In this document: positions 15,530 through 24,102 of the stretch, one piece after another | Layout of the letters: the number at the start of each line of letters is the position of its first letter | How positions within the stretch are numbered: position 1 is the first letter of the stretch | Origin: Halobacteriales archaeon YIM A00010 | GTDB taxonomy: Archaea > Halobacteriota > Halobacteria > Halobacteriales > Haloarculaceae | Direction of reading: 5' to 3' | NCBI GenBank assembly: GCA_025041175.1 | Contig: JAKCFJ010000001.1 | Location: 1,550,001-1,614,000, forward strand | DNA length: 64,000 bases | Notes under the pieces: generated by a model | What the model was told of the DNA's origin: nothing | Database searches by the model: none | The model's input: only the letters and a program-made list of their open reading frames with translations | Made by a program: the position numbers and the translations under genes

Positions 15530-16063
15530 TCACCGTTTTCCTTCGAGCCACTGCTGCCCAGCGAATCCCAACAGCCCGATCGAGCCGACGAGCGAACCCA
15601 ACCGCAACGCGACCGCCTGTTGTGGCGGTCGCGGTTCGATGCGCGCGAGGACCACGAAATGGTAGCGGTCGTCTTTGACGACCTGGACGTAGGTCAGGAC
15701 CGACCAGATTCGTCGTGTTTCGTCGATCTGCTCGTCAATCTGACCGTTCGCGGGACGAGCGTTCGTCTCGCTCCCGTTCGGGACGAACGACGCCCACGGC
15801 TCGGGGGGGCTGTTGATCGGGACAACTTTGGCTGCAGACGATCGTTCGCTCTGGGGAAGCTTGTCGAACCACTGCTGTGCATTGGGTGAGAGGTTCTCGT
15901 ACGCTACCGTTTCGTTCGTGACCGGATAGGACTGGTTGCTGCTGTTCGGATCCCGAACCACTTCCACCGCGGGGTCCTGGGCGGGCACCGGCGAGACGAG
16001 CGGCAACGCGTACAGCACCAGCGCGAGAACGAGCACGCTGCCGAGGAGATGCCGGCGATTCAC
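15530..16063 (-). CDS. Secreted/membrane accessory protein of the ABC exporter
   Basis: A 177-aa protein with an N-terminal signal/anchor (RRHLLGSVLVLALVLYALPLVSP), an acidic extracellular middle with several N-glycosylation sequons (NSSNQS, NETV) and a C-terminal hydrophobic segment (LGSLVGSIGLLGFAGQQWL). It lies between the two permease genes and overlaps the upstream one by ATGA, so it probably works with the exporter. I do not recognise a family beyond that. Confidence 0.7.
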   Translation of the reverse strand: MNRRHLLGSVLVLALVLYALPLVSPVPAQDPAVEVVRDPNSSNQSYPVTNETVAYENLSPNAQQWFDKLPQSERSSAAKVVPINSPPEPWASFVPNGSETNARPANGQIDEQIDETRRIWSVLTYVQVVKDDRYHFVVLARIEPRPPQQAVALRLGSLVGSIGLLGFAGQQWLEGKR

Positions 16064-16884
16064 GCTAAATCACTCCGTTTGAACCGCAGGTACGCCAGTC
16101 CGAGCGGGACGACCAGCCACACGCCCAGTATCACCACTGCGAACCACGGTTCGAGATAGAACGCACCGGGTTCGACGCCGAACGCGGTGGCGTCCTGGAA
16201 CGCGTGGCGTGGATTCAGCCGCTTGATGAGATAGTACCAGTCGGGTAACTCGGAAACCGGTCCGACAGGGCTGTTCTCCGGTGTCCGCTCCACGAACGAT
16301 TCGACCAGAACGAGCACCGAGTCCCAGAGGAACACGAACAGCAACGCGAGCCCGATCGCTCCCCACATGGCCATCATCGAGGTGCGCATCGCGGTGGAGA
16401 ACGCCATGGCAATCGCCACGAACACAACCCCGATGATCGCCGTTTTCACGGCGGCGATCGCGTAGGCCGACGCCGAGAACAGTTCGGAACTGGCTGCGAA
16501 CTGTACACCCACGACGGCGAAGCCAACGAACACCGCGAGGACCACCACGGCCGATCGCCCGAGGAACTTGCCGAGCACCACGTCCCGACGCGTGTGTGGC
16601 AACGTGACCAACAGCTGGAGACTGCCGGATTCGCGCTCTCCCACGATCGCCTTGTAGCCCAGCATCGTCCCCAATACCGGAACGAGTATGGTCATCTGCG
16701 TGCTGATCCACGAAACGACGGCTTCGGCGGTCCTGAGCTCCGACAGCCGAGCTCCCCGGGCAATGTACAGCTGGTAATACACCAGCACCGCCAGCACCAC
16801 TGCAAACAGCGTCGTCACCACCATCAGCGCCCGCGATCGGATCGCGTCCTCGAACTCCTTTCTGGCGATCACGAGCGTGCTCAC
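16060..16884 (-). CDS. ABC-2 type exporter, membrane subunit (NosY-like), paralog
   Basis: A 274-aa membrane protein with the same architecture as the permease at 14674-15492: N-terminal MSTLVIARKEFEDAIRSRAL, a GYKAIVGERESGSLQLLVTL coupling segment, a SAVVVLAVFVGFAVVG helix, and a C-terminal PLGLAYLRFKRSDLA. The duplication suggests a heterodimeric transporter. It is separated from its ATPase gene by a plus-strand gene. The 273 bp before it (16885-17157) hold no gene I can support. Confidence 0.85.
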   Translation of the reverse strand: MSTLVIARKEFEDAIRSRALMVVTTLFAVVLAVLVYYQLYIARGARLSELRTAEAVVSWISTQMTILVPVLGTMLGYKAIVGERESGSLQLLVTLPHTRRDVVLGKFLGRSAVVVLAVFVGFAVVGVQFAASSELFSASAYAIAAVKTAIIGVVFVAIAMAFSTAMRTSMMAMWGAIGLALLFVFLWDSVLVLVESFVERTPENSPVGPVSELPDWYYLIKRLNPRHAFQDATAFGVEPGAFYLEPWFAVVILGVWLVVPLGLAYLRFKRSDLA

Positions 16885-17157
16885 CGTCGATCACCGCCAC
16901 GTCCGTCGATCATGTCGAGCTGAAAATGTCACTGGTAGATATTGACAAAGGATACAATGTGAATGCTTCGATATAGATGCGTCTCGTCGGGCACTCAATG
17001 TGGCGTTTCGAACAAACCATATTTCACACAAATCACCCCAGGAATGACTCACGATCGTCGGCTTTCTCGATGTTGATCCACACATTACTTGTCGGTTGGA
17101 TACCATCATCGGCTATGCAACGGTTCGGCCGTCACATCGCTTCGAGGTGGTTCTGAG

Positions 17158-17745
17158 ATGTGGCCGTGGTCGCACGCGGCGGTTGGCTATCTCTGTTACT
17201 CGCTGGGCACGCGTCTCGTCGGTCGTCGCCCGACGGCAGGGCCGACGGTGGCCGTGTTGTTCGGGGCACTCCTCCCGGATCTCGTGGACAAGCCGCTCTC
17301 GTGGGTGTTCGGGCTGGTTCCGCAGGGGTACGCGGTTGCTCATTCGGTAATTCTCGCCGTTCCACTGGGGATGGGCGCAGTCGTCATGGCTCGCCAGCAC
17401 GATCGTCGCCCGCTGGGCATCGCGTTCGTCGTCGGCTACTGGTCGCATCTGCTGGGTGACGTGCTGTTCGGGTGGTTGCGGTCGAGTCCGCACGCGTTCG
17501 GGCGCGTGCTCTGGCCGATCGTCACGCTGCCGCCGTACGACCGGCCGGTGTTCGCCCGCCTCGACGAGTACGTCTCGGTGTTCACCGGCTTCCAGACGAC
17601 CGGCGATGCAATGATCGTGATCCTCGGGGCGAGCGTGGTCTACGTGACGATCGGCGTCTGGATCGTCGACGGTCGGCCCGGTTTGGCACCGATCAGGCGA
17701 TCGCTGGAACGGTCGTACGACGATCCGACCGACCACAACGAGTGA
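17158..17745 (+). CDS. Membrane-bound metal-dependent hydrolase-like protein (YdjM/DUF457 type)
   Basis: A 195-aa membrane protein starting MWPWSHAAVGYLCYSLG. The H-x(n)-H pattern HAAVGYL..., LLPDLVDKPLSW (residues 40-51), VAHSVILAVPL and GYWSHLLGDVLFG (about 97-109) is the conserved set of metal-binding residues of the YdjM/DUF457 family. Enzymatic activity for this family is poorly defined. The frame opens 69 bp earlier, but family members start at the MWPW-like methionine. The gene lies convergent to the ABC ATPase, with stops 4 bp apart. Confidence 0.75.
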   Translation: MWPWSHAAVGYLCYSLGTRLVGRRPTAGPTVAVLFGALLPDLVDKPLSWVFGLVPQGYAVAHSVILAVPLGMGAVVMARQHDRRPLGIAFVVGYWSHLLGDVLFGWLRSSPHAFGRVLWPIVTLPPYDRPVFARLDEYVSVFTGFQTTGDAMIVILGASVVYVTIGVWIVDGRPGLAPIRRSLERSYDDPTDHNE

Positions 17746-17748
17746 CCC

Positions 17749-18666
17749 TCACGCGGTCGCCTGTTGTGGCTCGCTGGTGTACTCGACGAACAGGTCTTCG
17801 AGCGATTGCTCTTCGGTGCTGAAATCCTCGACGGTAGCGCGTTCCTGAATCGTCGACAGCACGTCCCCTTTCGCGTCGTCGGTCGCTTCGACCGTGATCT
17901 CCGTCCCATCGACGGCGACCGATTCGACGCCGTCGAGTCCGCCAACCGTCGTTTCGAGATCTGGTGGAACGTCCGAGAGCCGGAACACCAGCGTCGTTTG
18001 CGTGCCGAGTTGGTCCCGAAGCCCGTCGATCGTGTCTTGGGCGATCAGCTCTCCCTCCCGCATGATGCCGACCCGATCGCAGACCGCCTCGACCTGTTCG
18101 AGAATGTGACTCGAAAAGAAGACGGTGGCACCGCGCTCGTTCTCCGCGCGGATGATCTCGCGCATCTCCTGTGCGCCGTTCGGATCGAGTCCGGTCGTCG
18201 GTTCGTCGAGGATCAACAGATCCGGGGACCCGACCAGCGCTATCCCCAGCACGAGGCGCTGTTTCATCCCTTTCGAGTAGCCCCCGGCGGGACGATCGCC
18301 CGCATCGTCGAGTCCGACGCGTGCGAGCAACTCATCCGGATCGTCGGTGGCTCCCTTCGAGTCGATGGCGAACTGGAGGTGCTTTCTCCCACTCAGTCGG
18401 TCGTACACGTCGTAGCCCTCCGGCACGACGCCGATACGCTCGCGGATCGCTGTGGGCTCTTCGTGTGCATCGTAGCCGAGCACGCTCGCATCGCCGGCCG
18501 TGGGAGCGATCAGATCCAACAGCACGTTGATTGTCGTGGATTTACCCGCGCCGTTCGGTCCCAGAAAGCCGTAAATCTCCCCCGACTCGACTGTCAGATC
18601 CAACTCGTCTACGGCCGTGACCTCACCGTACTGCTTGGTCACACCACGGAGTTCGATGGCTGTCAT
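17749..18666 (-). CDS. ABC exporter ATP-binding subunit
   Basis: A 305-aa ATPase. GPNGAGKST (Walker A) is near residues 38-46, YSKGMKQRL (signature) near 130, LLILDEPTTGLDP (Walker B) near 152-164 and SSHILEQVE (switch) near 185. It has the C-terminal extension of the CcmA/NatA exporter class (TIQERATVEDFSTEEQSLEDLFVEYT). With the two permeases it would drive export of an unknown substrate. The ATG at 18666 is preferred over one three codons upstream; an AACTATACG box about 27 bp upstream suits a leaderless start. Confidence 0.9.
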   Translation of the reverse strand: MTAIELRGVTKQYGEVTAVDELDLTVESGEIYGFLGPNGAGKSTTINVLLDLIAPTAGDASVLGYDAHEEPTAIRERIGVVPEGYDVYDRLSGRKHLQFAIDSKGATDDPDELLARVGLDDAGDRPAGGYSKGMKQRLVLGIALVGSPDLLILDEPTTGLDPNGAQEMREIIRAENERGATVFFSSHILEQVEAVCDRVGIMREGELIAQDTIDGLRDQLGTQTTLVFRLSDVPPDLETTVGGLDGVESVAVDGTEITVEATDDAKGDVLSTIQERATVEDFSTEEQSLEDLFVEYTSEPQQATA

Positions 18667-18827
18667 GGTCGGCAATCCAGCGCCGCACGTATAGTTCGTT
18701 CGGGTTTAATTACCACTAATTAGATATGAAAATCGCCCTGTAGCGGTTGGATGAATCCGTCTCAAAACCACAGCGTCGTCTGTTATTTTCGGCAGCGATC
18801 GAGTTGCTGATACAGAAGTCGAGCGGC

Positions 18828-19268
18828 CTAGAGGTCCGTCGTGCCCCGTACCACCGTCCCGGCCGGCACGTCCTCCGTGACGGTCACGTTCGCGCCGATC
18901 ACGGCGTTTTCCCCGACGTGGACGCCGGGCAGCACGACCGCCCCGGCACCGACGAACGCTCCGTCTTCAAGCACGATCTCCTCGAACCGATCGTTTCGGT
19001 GTTCCATTCCGTCCTCGGTGAGATCGTGTGTGACGCCGACGACAGACGCGTTCGGGCCGATCTGAACGCGATCACCGATCACGGCGTTCTCGACGTACGT
19101 GTTCGCGTTGATGTCGACGGATTCGCCGATCGTGGATTTCTTTATCGAAACGCGCTCGTAAATGCGCGAATCCGAGCCGATGGTCGAATCGTGAACCGTG
19201 ACGTACTCGCGGATCTCGCTATCGCCGAGCGTGGCGTTCTCGATCTCGGTCGTTTCGTGGATCACCAT
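18828..19268 (-). CDS. Left-handed beta-helix acyltransferase (hexapeptide repeats)
   Basis: A 146-aa protein made of hexapeptide repeats: turns such as ATLGDS, STIGSD, STIGES, AVIGDR, PNASVVG and the later (L/V)-x-G-x-H-V-G-E-N-A-V-I-G-A-N repeats run through residues 10-140. This is the left-handed beta-helix fold of sugar or amino-acid O/N-acyltransferases (WbbJ/LacA class). The acceptor is unknown; a role in surface glycan modification is possible. An ATG three codons upstream is an alternative start. Confidence 0.8.
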   Translation of the reverse strand: MVIHETTEIENATLGDSEIREYVTVHDSTIGSDSRIYERVSIKKSTIGESVDINANTYVENAVIGDRVQIGPNASVVGVTHDLTEDGMEHRNDRFEEIVLEDGAFVGAGAVVLPGVHVGENAVIGANVTVTEDVPAGTVVRGTTDL

Positions 19269-19307
19269 GAACGGCATCAGGCAGGCGACGAACGTAACTA
19301 TCCCCGA

Positions 19308-21278
19308 TTACTTGCCTTCGAACTCTGGTTCACCGTCGCCCATGAAGGCCGTGATGCCCTCCATGAGGTCGTCGGTGCCGATGAGGTGCCCGAACGCCTG
19401 GGCTTCGATTTCGAGTCCGGCGTCGGTGTCCTCCCACCCGCGCAGCATGGCCTTCTTGACGAAGCGCGTCGCAACCGGCGGGCCGGCAGCGAGCTCGGCG
19501 GCGAGTTCGAACGCCCGATCCTCTAGTTCCTCGTGGGGGACGACCTCGTTCAGGAATCCGTACTCTTCCATCGTTTCGGCCTCGTACTGCTCGGCGGTGA
19601 GGATGATCTCTTTGGCCCGGCCTTCGCCGACGATGTGCTGGAGGCGCTGGGTCCCGCCCCACCCCGGCAACAGGCCGAGATCGAGTTCGGGCTGACCGAG
19701 TTCGGACCGCTCAGAGGCGACGCGCATGTCCGCACACATCGACATCTCCATCCCGCCACCGAGGCAATATCCGTCGATCCCGGCGACGATCGGCAGCGAA
19801 CTGGATTCGAGCGCGCCGTACGTCTGCTGGCCCTTCCGGGACAGCTCGATCGCCTGGAGCGGCTCGGCGCTGGCGGCCATCGACTGCACGTCCGCACCGG
19901 CCGAGAACGCCTTCTCGCCCTCGCCCGTGATGAGGACCGCGCGCACGTCGTCGTCGTCTTCGAACGCCTCGATCGCCTGTTCGAGCTCCGAAAGCAGCTC
20001 GGGGTTGACGGTGTTCATCCGGTGGGGCCGGTCGAGCACGACGTGGCCGACCATCTCGCCCGGATACTCGACGCGGATCATCTCGTAGCTCACGGCGTCG
20101 TCATCCTCCTCCTGATCGTAAAAGCCGCCCTGCTCGGCCCGTTCTCGCAGGCCAGCGGAGACGGCGTACCGGTCTGCGCCGGTCTCCTCGTACAGCTCGT
20201 CGAGAGTGTCGACGAGCGTGTCGAGTCCGGCCCCATCGGCGAGCTTGGCCGGCCCCTCGGGGTAGCCCGCACCGAGCATCACGGCCTCGTCGATGTCCTC
20301 GACAGGGGCCACGTCGTCGCCAACGAGGTTGCCGACCTCGTTGGCCATCACGGCGAGCAGGCGGTGTTCGAGCCCCTCGCGGCCGGCGTCGGTTGGGATC
20401 TGTGCCCCTTCGCCGTCCTCGTACTCGTAAAAGCCCGCGCCGGTCTTTTTGCCGTAGCGCTCCTCCTCGACGACTGTCTCCAACAGGGGTGCGGGTTCGT
20501 AGGCCGCCCCGAGCACGTCGTGCATGTATTCGAGCACGTGGTAGGTCACGTCGTTGCCGACCTGATCGCCGAGTTCGAACGCACCCATCGGCAGCCCGAT
20601 GTCGAACTTCACCGTGCTGTCGATCTCGGCTTTGCTCGCAACGTCTTCGGACACCATCCAACACGCCTCGTTCATCAGCGGCACGAGGATGCGGTTGACG
20701 ATGAACCCCGGCGTGTCCTTGCGCACCCGGACCGGCGTTTTGTCGAACGATTCGGCCAGATCCTCGACGACCGAAAGCGTCTCGGTGTCGGTGTGCTCGC
20801 CGGAGATGACCTCGACGAGCTGCATGCGCACAGGGGGATTGAAAAAGTGCATCCCACAGAACCGCTCTGCGCGCTCGGTCACCTCCGAGAGGTCGGTGAT
20901 CGAAAGGGAGGAGGTGTTGGTCGCAAGGATCGCCTCCTCGGGAGCGTACTCCTCGACCTCTCCGTACACGTCCTGTTTGATGTTCATCTGTTCGGGCACC
21001 GCCTCGATGATGATGTCAGCGTCGCTGACAGCCTCGTCCATCTCCACCAACGGCGTGATCCGGTCGAGCGCGCTGTCGGACTCCTCGTCGCTGATCCGGT
21101 CGTTCTCGACGAGCTTGCCCAGACTCCACTCGATCTGCTCGTAGCCGTTCTGAACGAACTCCTCTTTGATGTCCCGGAGCGTCACCTCGTATCCCGATAG
21201 CGCGGCGACCTCGGCGATACCGTGGCCCATGTTCCCGGCACCGAGCACCGCGACCGTCTCGATATCATCTACGTCCAT
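19308..21278 (-). CDS. Fused 3-hydroxyacyl-CoA dehydrogenase / enoyl-CoA hydratase
   Basis: A 656-aa fusion. Residues 1-290 form a 3-hydroxyacyl-CoA dehydrogenase with VAVLGAGNMGHGIAEV (NAD-binding GxGxxG) near residue 10, EAVPE and ATNTSSLSI further on and the catalytic FCGMHFFNP box. A C-terminal HAD helical domain extends to about 380. Residues 400-656 are an enoyl-CoA hydratase/isomerase with the oxyanion motif GYCLGGGMEMSMCADMR and SELGQPELDLGLLPGWGGTQRL. Together they carry out hydration and NAD-dependent oxidation in beta-oxidation. It is divergent from an acyl-CoA dehydrogenase gene. Start at MDVDDIETVAVLG; an upstream ATG adds 19 poor-quality residues. Confidence 0.92.
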   Translation of the reverse strand: MDVDDIETVAVLGAGNMGHGIAEVAALSGYEVTLRDIKEEFVQNGYEQIEWSLGKLVENDRISDEESDSALDRITPLVEMDEAVSDADIIIEAVPEQMNIKQDVYGEVEEYAPEEAILATNTSSLSITDLSEVTERAERFCGMHFFNPPVRMQLVEVISGEHTDTETLSVVEDLAESFDKTPVRVRKDTPGFIVNRILVPLMNEACWMVSEDVASKAEIDSTVKFDIGLPMGAFELGDQVGNDVTYHVLEYMHDVLGAAYEPAPLLETVVEEERYGKKTGAGFYEYEDGEGAQIPTDAGREGLEHRLLAVMANEVGNLVGDDVAPVEDIDEAVMLGAGYPEGPAKLADGAGLDTLVDTLDELYEETGADRYAVSAGLRERAEQGGFYDQEEDDDAVSYEMIRVEYPGEMVGHVVLDRPHRMNTVNPELLSELEQAIEAFEDDDDVRAVLITGEGEKAFSAGADVQSMAASAEPLQAIELSRKGQQTYGALESSSLPIVAGIDGYCLGGGMEMSMCADMRVASERSELGQPELDLGLLPGWGGTQRLQHIVGEGRAKEIILTAEQYEAETMEEYGFLNEVVPHEELEDRAFELAAELAAGPPVATRFVKKAMLRGWEDTDAGLEIEAQAFGHLIGTDDLMEGITAFMGDGEPEFEGK

Positions 21279-21395
21279 GACGGTTAGTCGGTCCGCGGCT
21301 GAGGTGTTCAACGTTTCCCATTGTCCCTGTAACAACCGTTTACGGGTTTATCGCCTGCGCAAAATTGTTATATTTTAACCACTGCGAGGGAGGGC

Positions 21396-22550
21396 ATGGA
21401 CTTCGAGTTATCCGACGAGCAAGAGCAGATCAGAGAGGAGGTCCGACGTTTCGCAGAGAACGAGGTCAAACCAGTCGCCCAGGAGTACGATGTCGAGGAG
21501 AAATTCCCGTTCGAAGTCCTCGATGCGGCGACGGAAATGGGTCTTAACGGCGCAAACATCCCGATGGAGTACGGTGGTGCCGACTACACCGCACTCGACA
21601 CGGCAATCATCATCGAGGAGCTGTTCGCCGCCGATCCCGGGATCGCCCTGTCGATCACGGCGACCACGTTCGGCAGCGACGCACTCATCGAGTACGGAAC
21701 CGAAGAACAGAAAGAGCGTTTCCTCGAGCCGATCGCCACCGGAGAGGCCATCATGGGCGCGGCGATCTCCGAACCCGACACCGGTTCGGACGTGTCCTCG
21801 GTGTCGACCAACGCAGAGAAAGACGGCGACGAGTGGGTGATCAACGGCAACAAGATGTGGATCACCAACGGCTCGGTGGGCGATTTCTTCGTCGTCATGT
21901 GCGAGACCGATCCCGATGCGGAGGGTCGGTACAACGGCTTCTCCCAGATCGTTGTCGAATCCGACCGCGATGGCTTTACCAGCGAGAAGATCACCGGCAA
22001 GCTCGGCATCCGCGCGAGTGATACCGCGGAACTCATCTTCGACGACGTTCGCGTTCCCGAGGATAACCTCGTCGGAACCCGCGGGATGGGCTTCCTCCAG
22101 CTCATGCAGTTTTTCGACATCACACGGACGATGGTCGCCGCCCAGGGCGTCGGCATCGCAAAAGGAGCCTGCGAGCGGGCGCTCGACTACGCACAGGAGC
22201 GCGAGCAGTTCGGCCGCGAGATCGGCGACTTCCAGGCCATCCAACACAAGCTCGCAGACATGCACACCCGCACCGAAGCCGCCCGCCAGCTCACGTACAA
22301 ATCCGCGTGGAGCGTCGGCAACTCCGAGGACCAACTGACGACGCTCGCCTCGATGGCGAAAGAGTTCGCCTCCCGCGTGGCTGTCGATGCTGCGAACGAA
22401 GCCGTCCAGATCCACGGCGGTTCTGGCTACGTCAACGACTTCGACGTCGAGCGCCTCTACCGCGACGCCAAGATCACTCAGATCTACGAAGGGACTTCCG
22501 AGATCCAGAAGAACGTCATCGCACGCGAGCTGATGGACAAAGGGTTCTGA
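21396..22550 (+). CDS. Acyl-CoA dehydrogenase
   Basis: A 384-aa flavoprotein of normal length for the family. MDFELSDEQEQIREEVRRFA starts the N-terminal helical domain. GAAISEPDTGSDVSS and MWITNGSVGDFFVV form the FAD/substrate-binding middle. ERALDYAQEREQFGREIGDF and the catalytic QIYEGTSEIQKNVIARELM lie in the C-terminal domain. It would start fatty acyl-CoA oxidation and pass electrons to an ETF. A TTATATTTT box lies about 26 bp upstream. The final A of its TGA is also the first base of a MITE relic. Confidence 0.92.
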   Translation: MDFELSDEQEQIREEVRRFAENEVKPVAQEYDVEEKFPFEVLDAATEMGLNGANIPMEYGGADYTALDTAIIIEELFAADPGIALSITATTFGSDALIEYGTEEQKERFLEPIATGEAIMGAAISEPDTGSDVSSVSTNAEKDGDEWVINGNKMWITNGSVGDFFVVMCETDPDAEGRYNGFSQIVVESDRDGFTSEKITGKLGIRASDTAELIFDDVRVPEDNLVGTRGMGFLQLMQFFDITRTMVAAQGVGIAKGACERALDYAQEREQFGREIGDFQAIQHKLADMHTRTEAARQLTYKSAWSVGNSEDQLTTLASMAKEFASRVAVDAANEAVQIHGGSGYVNDFDVERLYRDAKITQIYEGTSEIQKNVIARELMDKGF

Positions 22551-22618
22551 TACTGTCGGCCCTGCGGACGGACTGCGACGGACTATCCAGTTGCCGTCCG
22601 GCGGGTCACCAGCACTAC
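22550..22618 (+). mobile_element. Degenerate MITE copy
   Basis: Starting ATACTGTCGG, this stretch aligns with the MITE at 36122-36221 (same orientation), sharing CGGACTG-x-GACGGACTATCCAGTTG and a CGG-x-TCA-CCAGCA tail. The right terminal repeat is lost and the left one is eroded after ten bases. It lies at the 3' end of the acyl-CoA dehydrogenase gene. Confidence 0.65.
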
Positions 22619-22724
22619 ACGACGATCACACCGAGCGCCCCGTCCCCACGGAACCGACCGATTCCAACGCCGAGACGCGCCCCTCACCACGACGTTTAAT
22701 ATATAATACTATGTATGTCATTGT

Positions 22725-23981
22725 ATGGCATCCAGCGCAGCGATTCCGGATCCGGTGCTCGTTCGGCTCGTGTTGGCGGGCGCGCTCGGGCTGTTTCTGG
22801 GACTCGAGCGAGAGTGGTCCCACCGGTCGGCGGGCATCCGGACGTTTTCGCTCATCACCTTGTTGGGTGCGGTGTTCACGGTGCTCGACCGGCCGTGGTT
22901 GCTGGTTCTGGGCGGCGTCTTAATCGTCGTGCAAGGCGGGGTGCTGGCCGTGCGTGGTCTGATCAGCCCAGATGAGGGACTATCGCTCACGACAGCGGTG
23001 TCGATGTTGGTGGCGTACGGCGTTGGAGTGCTCGTGGGTTCGGGGATGCTTCTGGCAGGGGTGACGGTTGCGATCCTCTCCTCTCTGTTGCTCGTGTTGA
23101 AACGGGAACTGCACGATTTCGCGTGGGGGCTTACCAAAGCGGAGCTGCGGTCGGCGGTGGAGTTCGGCGTGCTGGCGTTCGTCGTCTATCCAGTTCTCCC
23201 ACCGGGGGAAATGACCGTGAGTCTTGCTGGTCTTCCGATCCAGATCGAGCCGCGGGTGGTGTGGCTGCTCGTCGTCAGCGTTGCGGCCATCGGCATCGTC
23301 AACTACGCGGTCGTCAGATCCTACGGCGGCCGGGGGATTGTGGTCACCGGCTTTTTCGGTGGATTAGTCACTTCGACCGCCGTCGTTGGCGCGATGCTCG
23401 ATCACGTTCGTCAGCACGAGCACGCCGTTTCCTACGCGGTCGCGGCGATCCTGCTCGCTGATGCCGCGATGGCGCTGCGGAATCTAGCGATCGTGGTGGC
23501 GTTCGCCAACGACCGCGCTCCGGTGCTCGGGCTTGCGGTCCCTCTGAGCGCCATCGTTCTTGGCAGCATCGCTATCGCCGGACTCACGGCCGATTGGACC
23601 CAACAGGTCGATCTCGATCTCGACGGGCCGTTCTCGCTCCCGAACGCGCTCGGGTTCGGCGCGCTGTTCGCGCTCGTGCTCGTGGTGAGCGCGATCGCAA
23701 AAGCGCTGTTCGGCGATGCCGGTTTCCTGCTCGCAACCCTGATCGGGAGCCTCGTTTCGAGCGCCGGGGCGACCACCTCCGCGATCGTGCTGTACAACGG
23801 CACCGCGATCGGTGCGAACACGGCCATCCTCGGCGTGCTGGGGGCGACCATCGTGAGCATCCTCGTGAAAGCTGCGCTCGCGCTCGCCGGTCCCACCCGT
23901 TCGTTTGGCTACCGCGTGGCGGCGTGGAGCACCGCACTTGCCACCGTCGGGTTCGGGATCGGTCTTGTGCTCTTTGCGTGA
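22725..23981 (+). CDS. MgtC/SapB-type membrane protein with DUF4010
   Basis: A 418-aa membrane protein with about 11-12 hydrophobic segments. LRVLAGALGLFLGLEREWSHRSAGIRTFSLI-like residues 14-42 match the MgtC signature (GL-x-x-G-x-ER, R-T). The rest (GFFGGLVTSTAVVGAML near 208-224, SLVSSAGATTSAIVLYNG) matches DUF4010. MgtC relatives are linked to magnesium or envelope stress, but the role of the DUF4010 version is not established. AT-rich TTTAATATATAATAC about 25 bp upstream is the likely promoter. Confidence 0.85.
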   Translation: MASSAAIPDPVLVRLVLAGALGLFLGLEREWSHRSAGIRTFSLITLLGAVFTVLDRPWLLVLGGVLIVVQGGVLAVRGLISPDEGLSLTTAVSMLVAYGVGVLVGSGMLLAGVTVAILSSLLLVLKRELHDFAWGLTKAELRSAVEFGVLAFVVYPVLPPGEMTVSLAGLPIQIEPRVVWLLVVSVAAIGIVNYAVVRSYGGRGIVVTGFFGGLVTSTAVVGAMLDHVRQHEHAVSYAVAAILLADAAMALRNLAIVVAFANDRAPVLGLAVPLSAIVLGSIAIAGLTADWTQQVDLDLDGPFSLPNALGFGALFALVLVVSAIAKALFGDAGFLLATLIGSLVSSAGATTSAIVLYNGTAIGANTAILGVLGATIVSILVKAALALAGPTRSFGYRVAAWSTALATVGFGIGLVLFA

Positions 23982-24102
23982 TCTCATCGGGCACGCGCGC
24001 TGGCTGTGTCTTTTCTGGGTGTGTATCACAAGCGCGCTACGGGTTCGCAAATACTGCTCGAAACCCAATCCATTATTTACCCATGGGAGACCAACGCGGA
24101 CC

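Noticed and set aside
19533-21200. 555-codon open frame on the plus strand over the fused dehydrogenase/hydratase gene
   Set aside because: Shadow frame; the opposite strand encodes complete catalytic motifs.
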